DNA from: an uncultured Bacilli bacterium | GTDB taxonomy: Bacteria; Bacillota_I; Bacilli_A; RF39; UBA660 | Assembly (NCBI GenBank): GCA_947628635.1 | Contig: CANRAX010000009.1 | Coordinates: forward strand, 1-19,990 | DNA: 19,990 nucleotides | Reading direction: 5' to 3' | Shown here: one piece after another, positions 1 to 7,465 of the stretch | How the letters are laid out: each line of letters starts with the position of its first letter | Numbering within the stretch: the stretch's first letter is position 1 | Made by a program: the position numbers and the translations under genes | The notes under the pieces: model-generated | Told to the model about the DNA's origin: nothing | What the model saw: only the letters and a program-made list of their open reading frames with translations | Databases searched by the model: none

Positions 1-38
1 CTTCTTTTTTTTCGAATAATAATAATGGAGGTGGTTTT

Positions 39-740
39 ATTACATTTAAATATCGTTATAGAAAACAAATTATTATAGGAATTGTTGTTATTTTAATTAT
101 TAGTATTTCTGGTTTTTTTGTTTATAAAGAATTTGCAAAAAACAAAAAGAAGCAAAGTGATGAAGAGAAAGTTGTTGCCAAATTTATAAAAAAGGATGAC
201 GAAAAAGATGATAATAAAGCTAAAAATTCTAAAGAAGATAAAACTATTTATAAAGTGGATATTAAAGGAGAAATAATAAATCCAGGAATTTACTCATTAG
301 AAGCAAATTCTAGGGTAATAGATGTTATAAATTTAGCAGGAGGTCTTACACAAAATGCTAATACGACAGTTATTAATTTAAGTAAAAAAATTACTGATGA
401 GATGGTTATAATAATTTATAGTAATGAGCAAGTAGCAAATTTTTCAAAGACAAAGGAAATGGAAGAAAATATTCAAGAAAAATGTCAAGGTGATACGATT
501 AAAAATGACGCTTGTATAGAAACAAGTGATGAGCAGGAACAAACTTCTCAAATGATTTCTTTAAATACTGCCAGTAAAGAGGAATTAATGCAATTACCGG
601 GAATTGGAGAAGCTAAAGCTTTGGATATAATTAAATATCGTGAAGAAAATGGTTTATTTAAAAATATAGAAGATATTAAAAATGTTTCAGGAATAGGAGA
701 TAGTTTGTTTGCTAAAATTAAGGATTTTATTACTATCTAA
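39..740 (+). CDS. comEA: ComEA-like competence DNA receptor
   Basis: Membrane-anchored protein that binds incoming double-stranded DNA outside the cell and passes it to the ComEC channel. Counted from 39 it has 233 residues: a basic N terminus, one membrane segment (about 11-29), a charged linker, an SLBB-like domain (about 70-128), then two helix-hairpin-helix DNA-binding motifs (LPGIGEAKA at about 186-194, VSGIGDSL at about 216-223). Two cysteines about ten residues apart in the second linker (about 149 and 159) could form a disulfide outside the cell. The frame has no ATG, GTG or TTG before GTG 255, and starting there would remove the membrane anchor. GGAGGTGG (27-34) lies at normal distance from ATT 39, so an AUU start is the best local reading. 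The frame is also open to position 3, so a start before the window is possible. comEC follows, overlapping by 32 bp. Family assignment is firm; the start is not. Confidence 0.85.
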   Translation: MTFKYRYRKQIIIGIVVILIISISGFFVYKEFAKNKKKQSDEEKVVAKFIKKDDEKDDNKAKNSKEDKTIYKVDIKGEIINPGIYSLEANSRVIDVINLAGGLTQNANTTVINLSKKITDEMVIIIYSNEQVANFSKTKEMEENIQEKCQGDTIKNDACIETSDEQEQTSQMISLNTASKEELMQLPGIGEAKALDIIKYREENGLFKNIEDIKNVSGIGDSLFAKIKDFITI

Positions 741-2724
741 TTATTTTTATTTAATCCTAATAATTTTTGCTTTCTTAATTTCTTTAATAAGAATTAATTT
801 ACCAAGAACATCTTCTTATAGTGAAAAAAGTGTTTATTTTTATGGGATAGTAACGAAGTATAATATTATCTCAGATAAACTTACAATTTATTTAAAAAAT
901 AAAGAAACGATTATTGGTACTTATTATTTTACAAATGAAAAAGAAAAAAAGGCATTTAAAAATAAAATATCTTTAGGTGATAAATTTATAGTAAAAGCTA
1001 TATTTTATAAACCTATTGAAAATAAAACAAAAAATACTTTTAATTATAAAAAATATCTACAAAATAAAAAAATATTTTATACTTTAGATATTAAAGATAT
1101 AAAAAAGGTTAGAAGAAATAAAAATTTGTATTATAAATTTAAAAATATCCTTTGTAAAAGAATTGATGATAATCCTTATTTAAATACTTTTTTATTAGGA
1201 AATAAAAGTTATTTAAATAAAGAGGTAATTTATTCTTATCAAGAAATGGGAATATCACATTTATTTGCTATTAGTGGTATGCATGTAAGTATTTTATCAG
1301 GAATACTTCTTAAGATTTTAAATAAAAAGAAAGAAAAAAATTATTTAATAGTAAGCTTCTTATTACTTTTCTATTTGTTAATGATAGATATTTCCCCATC
1401 AGCTATAAGAGGAGTTTTATTTTTTGTATTGTTTTCTTTAAATAAAGTTTTTTACTTTCATGTATCACCAATAAAAATTTATCTTCTTACTTTACTAATT
1501 ATTATATTGATTAATCCTTTTTATATTTTTGACGTAGGATTTCTTTATTCTTTTATGATTTCTTTTTCTTTAATATTTTTAAGTGATAAATTAAAAGCTA
1601 ATAATTATTTCAAAGGATTAATAAAAGTTTCTTGTATATCTTTTTTAGTTAGTATTCCAATAACTTTATATAACTTTTGTCAAATCAATCTTTTAAGTAT
1701 TATTTTTAATCTTTTCTATGTACCATTTATTTCTTTAATTGTTTTTCCCTTAGAATTACTTAATTTTATTTTTCCTATTTTAAATCCTATATGTAATATT
1801 TTTATAAATATTTTGGAACAAAGTGCTCTTTACTTAAGTAAAATAAATTTTTTAAAACTTTCTTTTTATAAATTTAATATTTTGCTATACTTTGGTTATT
1901 TTTTATTAATAATGTTTTTTATGTTTGAATATAAAAAATACCATAAAAGAAGAGTTCTCTATGTAATTATTGTGATTTTAATTATTCATTTTTTATATAT
2001 GGATAATAATACTTATATAAAAATGCTTGATGTTGGTCAAGGAGACTCTATTTTGATATACTCTAAAAGAGAAGCTATTTTGGTTGATACAGGAGGTATT
2101 CAAAATAAAGAAAAAAGTATTATTCGAAATACAACTTTACCAATATTAAAAAGTTTAGGTATTAAAAAATTGCAAAAATTAATTATTACTCATGGAGACT
2201 ATGATCATATAGGTGAAGCTAAATATTTATATGAACATTTTAAAGTAGAAGATATTCTTCTTAATAATAATAAAATTAATTATTATGAGAACCAATTAAG
2301 AAAATATGGAGCTACTAAAGCTAAAGAAGGTTCAACATTTTCTTGTGGTGAGATAACATTTGTTCAACTAAATAAAAATTTAAAAGATGAAAATGATAGT
2401 TCTTTAGTCTATTTAGGTATTTATAAAGATAAGAGTTTTTTATTAATGGGAGATGCTTCTATTAAAACAGAACAATATTTATTAGAAAAATATAATTTAA
2501 AAAATATTACTATTTTAAAAGTAGGACATCATGGTTCAAAAACTAGCTCATCAGAAAAATTTCTAGAGATAGTAAAACCAAAAATAAGTTTAATTTCCGC
2601 TGGAAAGGACAATAAATTTAATCATCCTCATAAAGAGGTAGTAAAAAGATTAAAAAGAATATCTAATGTTTATGTAACAAAAAAAATAGGAACTATAACA
2701 ATTAATTTAGATAGAAAAATATAA
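709..2724 (+). CDS. comEC: ComEC/Rec2 DNA uptake channel
   Basis: Polytopic membrane protein thought to carry single-stranded DNA across the membrane during transformation. In order, its 671 residues hold an N-terminal membrane hairpin, an extracytoplasmic OB-like region (about 40-130), the Competence domain (motif FAISGMH at 186-192, then many membrane helices to about 430), and a C-terminal metallo-beta-lactamase-like domain. That domain has LDVGQGDSI at 440-448, THGDYDH at 494-500, GDAS at 581-584, HHGS at 607-610 and NHPH at 638-641, so the putative nuclease residues are intact. The start is TTG, 32 bp inside comEA, supported by AGGAG (695-699) nine bases upstream; this suggests translational coupling. 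Length is at the short end for the family but no domain is missing. Having comEA, comEC and dnaI together suggests that competence genes are retained, though no pilus genes are in the window. Confidence 0.95.
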   Translation: MLKLRILLLSNYFYLILIIFAFLISLIRINLPRTSSYSEKSVYFYGIVTKYNIISDKLTIYLKNKETIIGTYYFTNEKEKKAFKNKISLGDKFIVKAIFYKPIENKTKNTFNYKKYLQNKKIFYTLDIKDIKKVRRNKNLYYKFKNILCKRIDDNPYLNTFLLGNKSYLNKEVIYSYQEMGISHLFAISGMHVSILSGILLKILNKKKEKNYLIVSFLLLFYLLMIDISPSAIRGVLFFVLFSLNKVFYFHVSPIKIYLLTLLIIILINPFYIFDVGFLYSFMISFSLIFLSDKLKANNYFKGLIKVSCISFLVSIPITLYNFCQINLLSIIFNLFYVPFISLIVFPLELLNFIFPILNPICNIFINILEQSALYLSKINFLKLSFYKFNILLYFGYFLLIMFFMFEYKKYHKRRVLYVIIVILIIHFLYMDNNTYIKMLDVGQGDSILIYSKREAILVDTGGIQNKEKSIIRNTTLPILKSLGIKKLQKLIITHGDYDHIGEAKYLYEHFKVEDILLNNNKINYYENQLRKYGATKAKEGSTFSCGEITFVQLNKNLKDENDSSLVYLGIYKDKSFLLMGDASIKTEQYLLEKYNLKNITILKVGHHGSKTSSSEKFLEIVKPKISLISAGKDNKFNHPHKEVVKRLKRISNVYVTKKIGTITINLDRKI

Positions 2725-2787
2725 AATATCAAGGCTAGACTTTTTAAGGAAAATTGGATAGAATTAAAAGTGAATGGTGGTGGTATT

Positions 2788-3690
2788 TTGAAAAAAGTAA
2801 ATGATTTTTATAAAGTTGATGAAGTTTCTTTAAAACATTCTTTTTATGATGCTTGCAGTGATAAAGAATTTAAAGATTATATTTATTCTTTAAATATAAA
2901 AGAAGATATGTTAATGAAATATACTTCAAGTTTAGAAGATAGTTTTAGAGAATATAAAAATTGTTTAAAATGTAAAAATTTAGAAAAATGTCCCAATAAT
3001 GTAAAAGGTTATTTTTATCAACCAAAAGAAGATAAAGGGATAATTACTTTTTCATATCAAAGATGTTTAAAGAAAGAAAAACTAGATGAAGATAATGCTT
3101 ATAAAGAAAATTTAGAAGTATTTGAAATGCCACAAAATATAAAAGATGCTAATTTTAAAGATATTTATACGGATGACAAAATGCGAGTACCTATTATTAA
3201 ATATTTTAAAGAATTTATGGATAAGTATTTAAAGGGTGAAAGACCTAAAGGTTTATATTTAACTGGTTCCTTTGGTAGTGGTAAAACTTATTTAATTGCT
3301 TCTTTATTTAATGAGATGGCAAAGAGAAAAGTAAAAAGTGCTTTGGTTTATTTTCCCGAGTTTTTAAGAAGTTTAAAGGCTTCATTTAATAGTAATTATT
3401 CTTTACAATTTGATTATATAAAGAAAAGTCCGTTGTTACTACTTGACGATATAGGGGCAGAAAATTGTAGTAACTGGTCAAGAGATGAAATTTTAGGTCC
3501 TATTTTACAATATCGAATGGAAAATAATTTACCAACTTTTTTTACATCAAACTTAACACTTGAGGAATTAGAAAAGGCTTTAGCTATTACTTCTTCAGGC
3601 GTTGACAAGGTGAAAGCTAGAAGAATTATTGAAAGAATTAAGCAGTTGACAGAGGCTTTGGAATTGGTAAGTAGGAATAGACGAAATTGA
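2788..3690 (+). CDS. dnaI: Primosomal protein DnaI, replicative helicase loader
   Basis: AAA+ ATPase that loads the replicative helicase onto DNA at initiation and restart in Bacilli. The N-terminal half has a zinc-site pattern (Cys at about 59, 62, 68 and 93), matching the helicase-interacting zinc domain of Bacillus DnaI. The ATPase half has Walker A GSFGSGKT (about 160-167), Walker B LLLLDDIG (about 216-223), a sensor-1-like TSN (about 253-255) and an arginine-rich end. I prefer TTG 2788 (300 residues) because GGTGGTGG (2776-2783) sits just before it; GTG 2770 would add six residues but has no SD at usable distance. The gene follows comEC after about 60 bp without a clear terminator. Its usual partners dnaB or dnaD are not next to it. 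It ends in TGA, showing that TGA is a stop here, and that stop overlaps the next promoter. Confidence 0.92.
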   Translation: MKKVNDFYKVDEVSLKHSFYDACSDKEFKDYIYSLNIKEDMLMKYTSSLEDSFREYKNCLKCKNLEKCPNNVKGYFYQPKEDKGIITFSYQRCLKKEKLDEDNAYKENLEVFEMPQNIKDANFKDIYTDDKMRVPIIKYFKEFMDKYLKGERPKGLYLTGSFGSGKTYLIASLFNEMAKRKVKSALVYFPEFLRSLKASFNSNYSLQFDYIKKSPLLLLDDIGAENCSNWSRDEILGPILQYRMENNLPTFFTSNLTLEELEKALAITSSGVDKVKARRIIERIKQLTEALELVSRNRRN

Positions 3691-3715
3691 CAAAAAGTTG
3701 AAAAAGTAGTATAAT
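3687..3715 (+). promoter_or_regulatory. Consensus sigma-A promoter of the M23 peptidase gene
   Basis: TTGACA at 3687-3692, a 17 bp spacer, and TATAAT at 3710-3715: all twelve consensus bases are present. The -35 box contains the TGA stop of dnaI. Transcription should begin near 3722, leaving an mRNA leader of only about 23 nt before ATG 3745, with SD AAGGGG at 3731-3736. Confidence 0.88.
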
Positions 3716-3744
3716 ATGGCTGTTTTCGAGAAGGGGAAATAGCT

Positions 3745-4506
3745 ATGAATATTTATATTGCAAGGGGAAAAGCTATTATAATGCTGGCAATGGCCTTTTT
3801 ACTTTTGGCACTTGGTTTAGAAATATTTATTACGTGCGGTAATGTTAGCTTGGATGAATTATCAACTAGTTATGACAAAGCAGTGGATGTCTCTTTGGCA
3901 ATTAAAGAAGTAGATAGTAATAATAAAGTACTAGATACAGTATTTAGTAAAGATGTTTATAATAATTTATTGATGGAAACAAATTTAAAATCAGTAAAAG
4001 AAATAAAGGCTTCTAAAATATTAACAAATGAAGATATTTGGCACTTACCTACAAAAGTTGGTTATATTACACAATATCCAAGTTATGGTCATGTTGCTTA
4101 TGATATAACTAGTCCTAGGGGAGTAATGGAGGATATTTATCCAGTCGCTGATGGAGTGATTTCTGGTTTATTTAGAGATCCAGCTGGAGCTTTAATTGTA
4201 ACTATTTATCACAATATAGATGGTGTTGATTATACATCGGAATATGTTCATCTTTCAGCTTATGCTGAGGGAATATATGTTGGTAAAGAAGTTAGTGTAA
4301 ATGATTCTATTGGTCGAATGGGACAAACAGGTTATGCTTATGGCGTACATTTACACTTTGCCTTAATCGAATGTAAATTATTTGATGAAAATGATGTTAA
4401 TTGTAAAGATATAAATAGTTTTTATAATTATGGAAGAAGACGTTATACTGAAGGTTTTAGTGGATTAAATTCTTTAATAAATGTTTGGCCTAGTTGGGGT
4501 GTTTAA
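3745..4506 (+). CDS. Membrane-anchored M23 (LytM-like) peptidase
   Basis: Predicted zinc endopeptidase acting on peptidoglycan cross-links outside the cell. The 253 residues contain one N-terminal membrane segment (about 10-30), a linker of about 75 residues, then the peptidase domain. The M23 residues are intact: HVAYD (H116, D120), H169 in YVHL, and HLH at 202-204. No lipobox is convincing around the Cys at about 31, so it is more likely membrane-tethered than a lipoprotein. The C-terminal tail after residue 210 is short and ends in a tryptophan-containing segment; no LysM or SH3 wall-binding domain is visible. The gene has its own consensus promoter and a good SD (AAGGGG, eight bases from ATG), so it is probably well expressed and monocistronic. 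Related proteins act in wall turnover or, in spore formers, engulfment (SpoIIQ-like). SpoIIQ would be a guess and I do not claim it. Confidence 0.88.
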   Translation: MNIYIARGKAIIMLAMAFLLLALGLEIFITCGNVSLDELSTSYDKAVDVSLAIKEVDSNNKVLDTVFSKDVYNNLLMETNLKSVKEIKASKILTNEDIWHLPTKVGYITQYPSYGHVAYDITSPRGVMEDIYPVADGVISGLFRDPAGALIVTIYHNIDGVDYTSEYVHLSAYAEGIYVGKEVSVNDSIGRMGQTGYAYGVHLHFALIECKLFDENDVNCKDINSFYNYGRRRYTEGFSGLNSLINVWPSWGV

Positions 4507-4529
4507 AAAAGTAAAATTTGTGCTTTTTT
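4505..4529 (+). terminator. Weak AT-rich hairpin after the M23 peptidase gene
   Basis: AAAAAAG (4505-4511) can pair with CTTTTTT (4523-4529) around an 11-base loop. Only one G-C pair is present and the U-run is itself the stem arm, so termination is likely weak. Its position between the M23 stop codon and the rnr promoter supports a boundary. Confidence 0.3.
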
Positions 4530-4530
4530 G

Positions 4531-4559
4531 TTGTTAAATTAATTTATTAATGGTATATT
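4531..4559 (+). promoter_or_regulatory. Promoter of rnr
   Basis: TTGTTA (4531-4536), 17 bp, TATATT (4554-4559): four and five matches to consensus. Transcription from about 4566 would give an unusually long leader of about 120 nt before ATG 4688. Confidence 0.6.
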
Positions 4560-4611
4560 TGTGATAGTGATAAACATTCTATGACATTAGCCAGTAGTAA
4601 ATTAATTTATT
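4535..4611 (+). repeat. Two copies of a 14-bp AT palindrome-containing direct repeat
   Basis: TAAATTAATTTATT occurs exactly at 4535-4548 and 4598-4611, 63 bp apart. Each contains the palindrome AAATTAATTT. The first copy lies inside the rnr promoter spacer and the second in the leader, so they could be a pair of regulator sites. In DNA this AT-rich a chance repeat is possible. Confidence 0.4.
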
Positions 4612-4687
4612 TTTTTGGTTTATGATTACATTAGAATTAGCTTATTAACTAAATGTTTTTTACTTAAAACTTTCAGGGGTGATAAGG
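4566..4687 (+). other. Possibly structured 5' leader of rnr
   Basis: The leader contains nested inverted segments. ATTCTATG (4576-4583) pairs with CATTAGAAT (4629-4637) with one bulged base, and inside it AGCCA (4589-4593) pairs with TGGTT (4616-4620). This gives a long hairpin about 45 nt before the start codon. No known riboswitch or thermosensor motif was recognised. Co-variation across related genomes would be needed to accept it. Confidence 0.3.
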
Positions 4688-7210
4688 ATGGATTTAGAAA
4701 CAAAAATAAGTAATTTTTTTTACTTGTCTAAAAAGATGTTTACTTTACACCAATTGGAAAGAATTTTTACTATTACGGATAATGAAAAAGATACTTTTTT
4801 TGATACTTTATCAGCCTTAGTTGATAAGAAAGTAATTTTACAAAAAAATGGTCACTACTTTTCAGATTATGAAAAAGATGATTTAGCTAAGAAGATAGAA
4901 ATGTTTTTTCTTAAAAATAAAAAAATCTATCCTCTTAATCAATTAGAAAAAATATTTAAAATAAATGATTTTAATCGGGTAAAATTTTATAATTGTTTAA
5001 ATGAATTAGAAATGCAAGGTAAAATATTTTGTCTTGAAGGAAAATCTTTTGTTCATGTACCAGAAGAGTCTTATTTAAAAAGTGGCTGTTTAATGCAATC
5101 TAATCAAGGTAATTATTATATAAAAGTTGATGATGAAATAATTACGATTGAAGATATTCAAAATGCTAAAGTACAAGATATAGTATTTGTTTTGGAAGAT
5201 ATGAACAGAAAAAAACATCCTAAACATGGCTATGGAAAAATAATTAGAATTGTTAAACCAATAAATTCAGCCTTAAAAAAAGAATATTTAACGAAAGGTA
5301 TAGTTAATAAAGACGTCAAAAATGATTATTATTGGTTTGAAAAAGATATGGTTAAAATTCCAATTAGAAAAAAATATTTAAATGGAGCTTTTGTAGGTGA
5401 TGAAGTTAATTTACTAGTAGATTTTGATAGTAATAATAAGCCATTTGCTAGAGTCGTAAATATCCTAAAAAGAAAAAATGATAAACATATTTTTACTTAT
5501 CGTAAGGGAAAGTGGCAACCGATAGGTACTGAAAATTTTGAAGTTGTGCTTGAAGACGAGGAAGAATATGAAGAAAATGAAAGAATATTAGCTATTGTTT
5601 CTAAGGAAAAGATAGATGGCCATTATACTTTAAAATTAATTGAAAGGATAAGTAAAGAAAATCAAACACCAAGAGATAAAATAAAACTATTTGCTATGGA
5701 TAAAGGCTTATCCTTTGATTTTGACAATAAAGTATTAAAAGAGGCTTCAGAAATAAAAAAAGAAATAACGGAAGAAGAGCTTGCTAAAAGACTTGACTTA
5801 AGAGATTTAGAAACTTTTACGATAGATTCTAGCTTTGCAAAAGATTTAGATGATGCTGTTTCTTTACAAAAAATCAAAGATGGATATTTGTTATATGTTC
5901 ATATTGCTGATGTTAGCTATTATATTAGGCCTGGTATGGCTTTATTTGAAGAAGCTCTTCGTAGAGGAACAAGTGTTTATTTTGCTGATATGGTTATTCC
6001 AGAATTACCGGAAGTTATTTCTAATGGAGTATGTTCTCTTAATCCTAATGAAGAAAAATTAACCAAGACTTTGATTATGAAATTTAATGAAAAAGGTGAT
6101 TTATTAGATTTTTCTCTTCATAATACTGTAATAAAAAGTAATATGAAAATGTCTTATAATAAAGTAAATGATTTATTAAATGGTAGTAGTATTGATGGAG
6201 ATTATTTATCTTTTTATGAGACCCTTAGTAATATGCAACTTTTAGCTGGTTTTTTGGAGGAGCAAAGAATAAAAAGAGGCAGTACATCTTTTAACTCTTT
6301 AGAATATATTTATGAATTAGATGAAAATGGAAAACCTATTTCTATTTCAGAAAGAACAGATGGGCCAGCTCAAAAAATTATTGAACATTTTATGATAGTT
6401 ACTAATCAGACTCTAGCAGAATATGCTTACTGGTTAGATTTGCCTTATATTTATCGAAATCATGAGTGCCCTCAATTAGATAAGATAAAGATTTTAAATT
6501 CTAAACTTAAGCAAATATCTGGTAAATTTAAACAAATAAAAAATTTAGATAATCCGACAACTTTACAAAAGTATTATGAACAAATATGTAAAAATAAAAC
6601 TAGTAATGAATTAAAATATTTGTCTAATATTTTTTTACAATCAATGCCTAGAGCCTATTATGAAGATATAAATAGAGGACATTATGGTTTAGCTTTAGCA
6701 AGGTATGCAACATTTACTTCGCCAATTAGAAGAGGACCAGATTTATTAAATCATTTGTTCTTAGGAGAACTTTTAGAAAAAGGTTGTGAGACAGAACTTT
6801 TAGAACAAATGCGTCCTACATTAAAAAATATTTCCGCTGATTTATCAATTTCGCAACAAGAAGCTGATAATTTTGAACAAGAAGTCGATTTTCAATTATT
6901 AAAAGAATTTGCTCATGACTTTGCGGGAACACAAATGGAAGCTCAAGTTGACTTTTTAATGAATGATAAAATGTATATTAAAACAGCTAATAATTTGACT
7001 GGTATTATAGAATTGGGAAAAAATTATGTTTTGGATTCAGTTAAAAATGTTTTACTTGATACAGAAAGAAATTTAGAATATCATATAGGTGATGTTGTAA
7101 AAGCAAAGATTAATTCATTCGATTCAAAGAAAAGAAGTATTAATTTTACCTTGTGTAATTCTTTAGAAAAAGGTGAAAAGATATTGAAAAAAGAAAAAAA
7201 GAATTGCTAA
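4688..7210 (+). CDS. rnr: Ribonuclease R (RNB-family 3'-5' exoribonuclease)
   Basis: Processive 3'-5' exoribonuclease able to degrade structured RNA, used in mRNA and rRNA decay and quality control. The 840 residues show two tandem winged-helix-like repeats at the N terminus (about 8-62 and 70-125), cold-shock-type OB domains (about 130-340), the RNB catalytic domain (from about 370, with the acidic cluster DSSFAKDLDDAV at about 380-391 and the later TSPIRRGPD motif), and a C-terminal S1 domain ending shortly before the stop. The long basic tail of many RNase R proteins is almost absent. I chose ATG 4688 over GTG 4679 because AGGGGTGAT (4675-4683) is an SD at proper distance from 4688. In many Firmicutes rnr lies between secG and smpB; neither is here. 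The downstream T-box promoter overlaps its stop, and the T-box terminator may also end rnr transcripts. Confidence 0.95.
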   Translation: MDLETKISNFFYLSKKMFTLHQLERIFTITDNEKDTFFDTLSALVDKKVILQKNGHYFSDYEKDDLAKKIEMFFLKNKKIYPLNQLEKIFKINDFNRVKFYNCLNELEMQGKIFCLEGKSFVHVPEESYLKSGCLMQSNQGNYYIKVDDEIITIEDIQNAKVQDIVFVLEDMNRKKHPKHGYGKIIRIVKPINSALKKEYLTKGIVNKDVKNDYYWFEKDMVKIPIRKKYLNGAFVGDEVNLLVDFDSNNKPFARVVNILKRKNDKHIFTYRKGKWQPIGTENFEVVLEDEEEYEENERILAIVSKEKIDGHYTLKLIERISKENQTPRDKIKLFAMDKGLSFDFDNKVLKEASEIKKEITEEELAKRLDLRDLETFTIDSSFAKDLDDAVSLQKIKDGYLLYVHIADVSYYIRPGMALFEEALRRGTSVYFADMVIPELPEVISNGVCSLNPNEEKLTKTLIMKFNEKGDLLDFSLHNTVIKSNMKMSYNKVNDLLNGSSIDGDYLSFYETLSNMQLLAGFLEEQRIKRGSTSFNSLEYIYELDENGKPISISERTDGPAQKIIEHFMIVTNQTLAEYAYWLDLPYIYRNHECPQLDKIKILNSKLKQISGKFKQIKNLDNPTTLQKYYEQICKNKTSNELKYLSNIFLQSMPRAYYEDINRGHYGLALARYATFTSPIRRGPDLLNHLFLGELLEKGCETELLEQMRPTLKNISADLSISQQEADNFEQEVDFQLLKEFAHDFAGTQMEAQVDFLMNDKMYIKTANNLTGIIELGKNYVLDSVKNVLLDTERNLEYHIGDVVKAKINSFDSKKRSINFTLCNSLEKGEKILKKEKKNC

Positions 7211-7232
7211 ATAAAGTTAATAGTGATATATT
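7204..7232 (+). promoter_or_regulatory. Promoter of the T-box/thrS operon
   Basis: TTGCTA (7204-7209), 17 bp, TATATT (7227-7232). The -35 box overlaps the TAA stop of rnr, the same layout as at the dnaI/M23 junction. Start is expected near 7239, just before the T-box stem I region. Confidence 0.6.
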
Positions 7233-7238
7233 TATAGC

Positions 7239-7451
7239 AGTGGAAAAACTGTGATTAAGGATACGATAAGTTAATGATTTTTTAAAGAGAGTTCGTGGTT
7301 GGTGGAAACGAATAAATAGTTAATTTATTACTACCTTTTAAGTTGAATTAGAAAAAGTAATTCCGGGTAAAACCGTTATCTAAATTAAGTTAAACAAGGG
7401 ATGGTACCGTGTTTTTGCACTCCTAATAGAAATATTAAGGGTGCTTTTTTT
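7239..7451 (+). promoter_or_regulatory. T-box riboswitch, predicted threonine-specific
   Basis: The leader senses uncharged tRNA and allows read-through into the operon when its amino acid is short. Landmarks in order: AG-bulge AGAGAG (7286-7291); apical segment GTTGGTGGAAACGAA (7298-7312); a specifier region in which ACT (7330-7332) is followed by the expected purine A7333; a CGG/CCG hairpin (7364-7375); and the T-box sequence AAGGGATGGTACCGTG (7396-7411) with the 7-base bulge TGGTACC (7402-7408). In the antiterminator, G7409-G7411 pair with C7418-C7420 and G7398-A7401 pair with T7421-T7424. ACC (7333-7335) is an alternative specifier; both read Thr. A shift to CTA (Leu) cannot be fully excluded by eye, but thrS in the operon supports Thr. 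The bulge base T7405 predicts an A discriminator in the matching tRNA. Confidence 0.93.
7417..7451 (+). terminator. T-box intrinsic terminator
   Basis: GCACTCCTAATA (7417-7428), a GAAA loop, and TATTAAGGGTGC (7433-7444) form a 12-position stem with one mismatch, followed by seven T (7445-7451). Its 5' arm is the strand that the T-box antiterminator captures, so the two structures exclude each other. Confidence 0.92.
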
Positions 7452-7465
7452 CGGGGGGGAAAATT

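Noticed and set aside
255..740. GTG 255 as the comEA start
   Set aside because: It removes the membrane anchor and part of the SLBB-like domain, and no SD precedes it.
3414..3608. Minus-strand 64-residue frame inside dnaI
   Set aside because: Lies fully antisense to the conserved ATPase core, with no SD or family features.
3660..3700. TGA as tryptophan (Mycoplasma-type code)
   Set aside because: dnaI ends at TGA exactly at the expected C terminus, and no gene here has an internal TGA.
3745..4506. SpoIIQ assignment for the M23 protein
   Set aside because: The anchored M23 layout is compatible, but no other sporulation gene is in the window and general LytM-type peptidases fit equally well.
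5662..6062. Minus-strand (5662-5877) and plus-strand (5850-6062) frames inside rnr
   Set aside because: Shadows of the RNB domain; low-complexity translations without ribosome binding sites.
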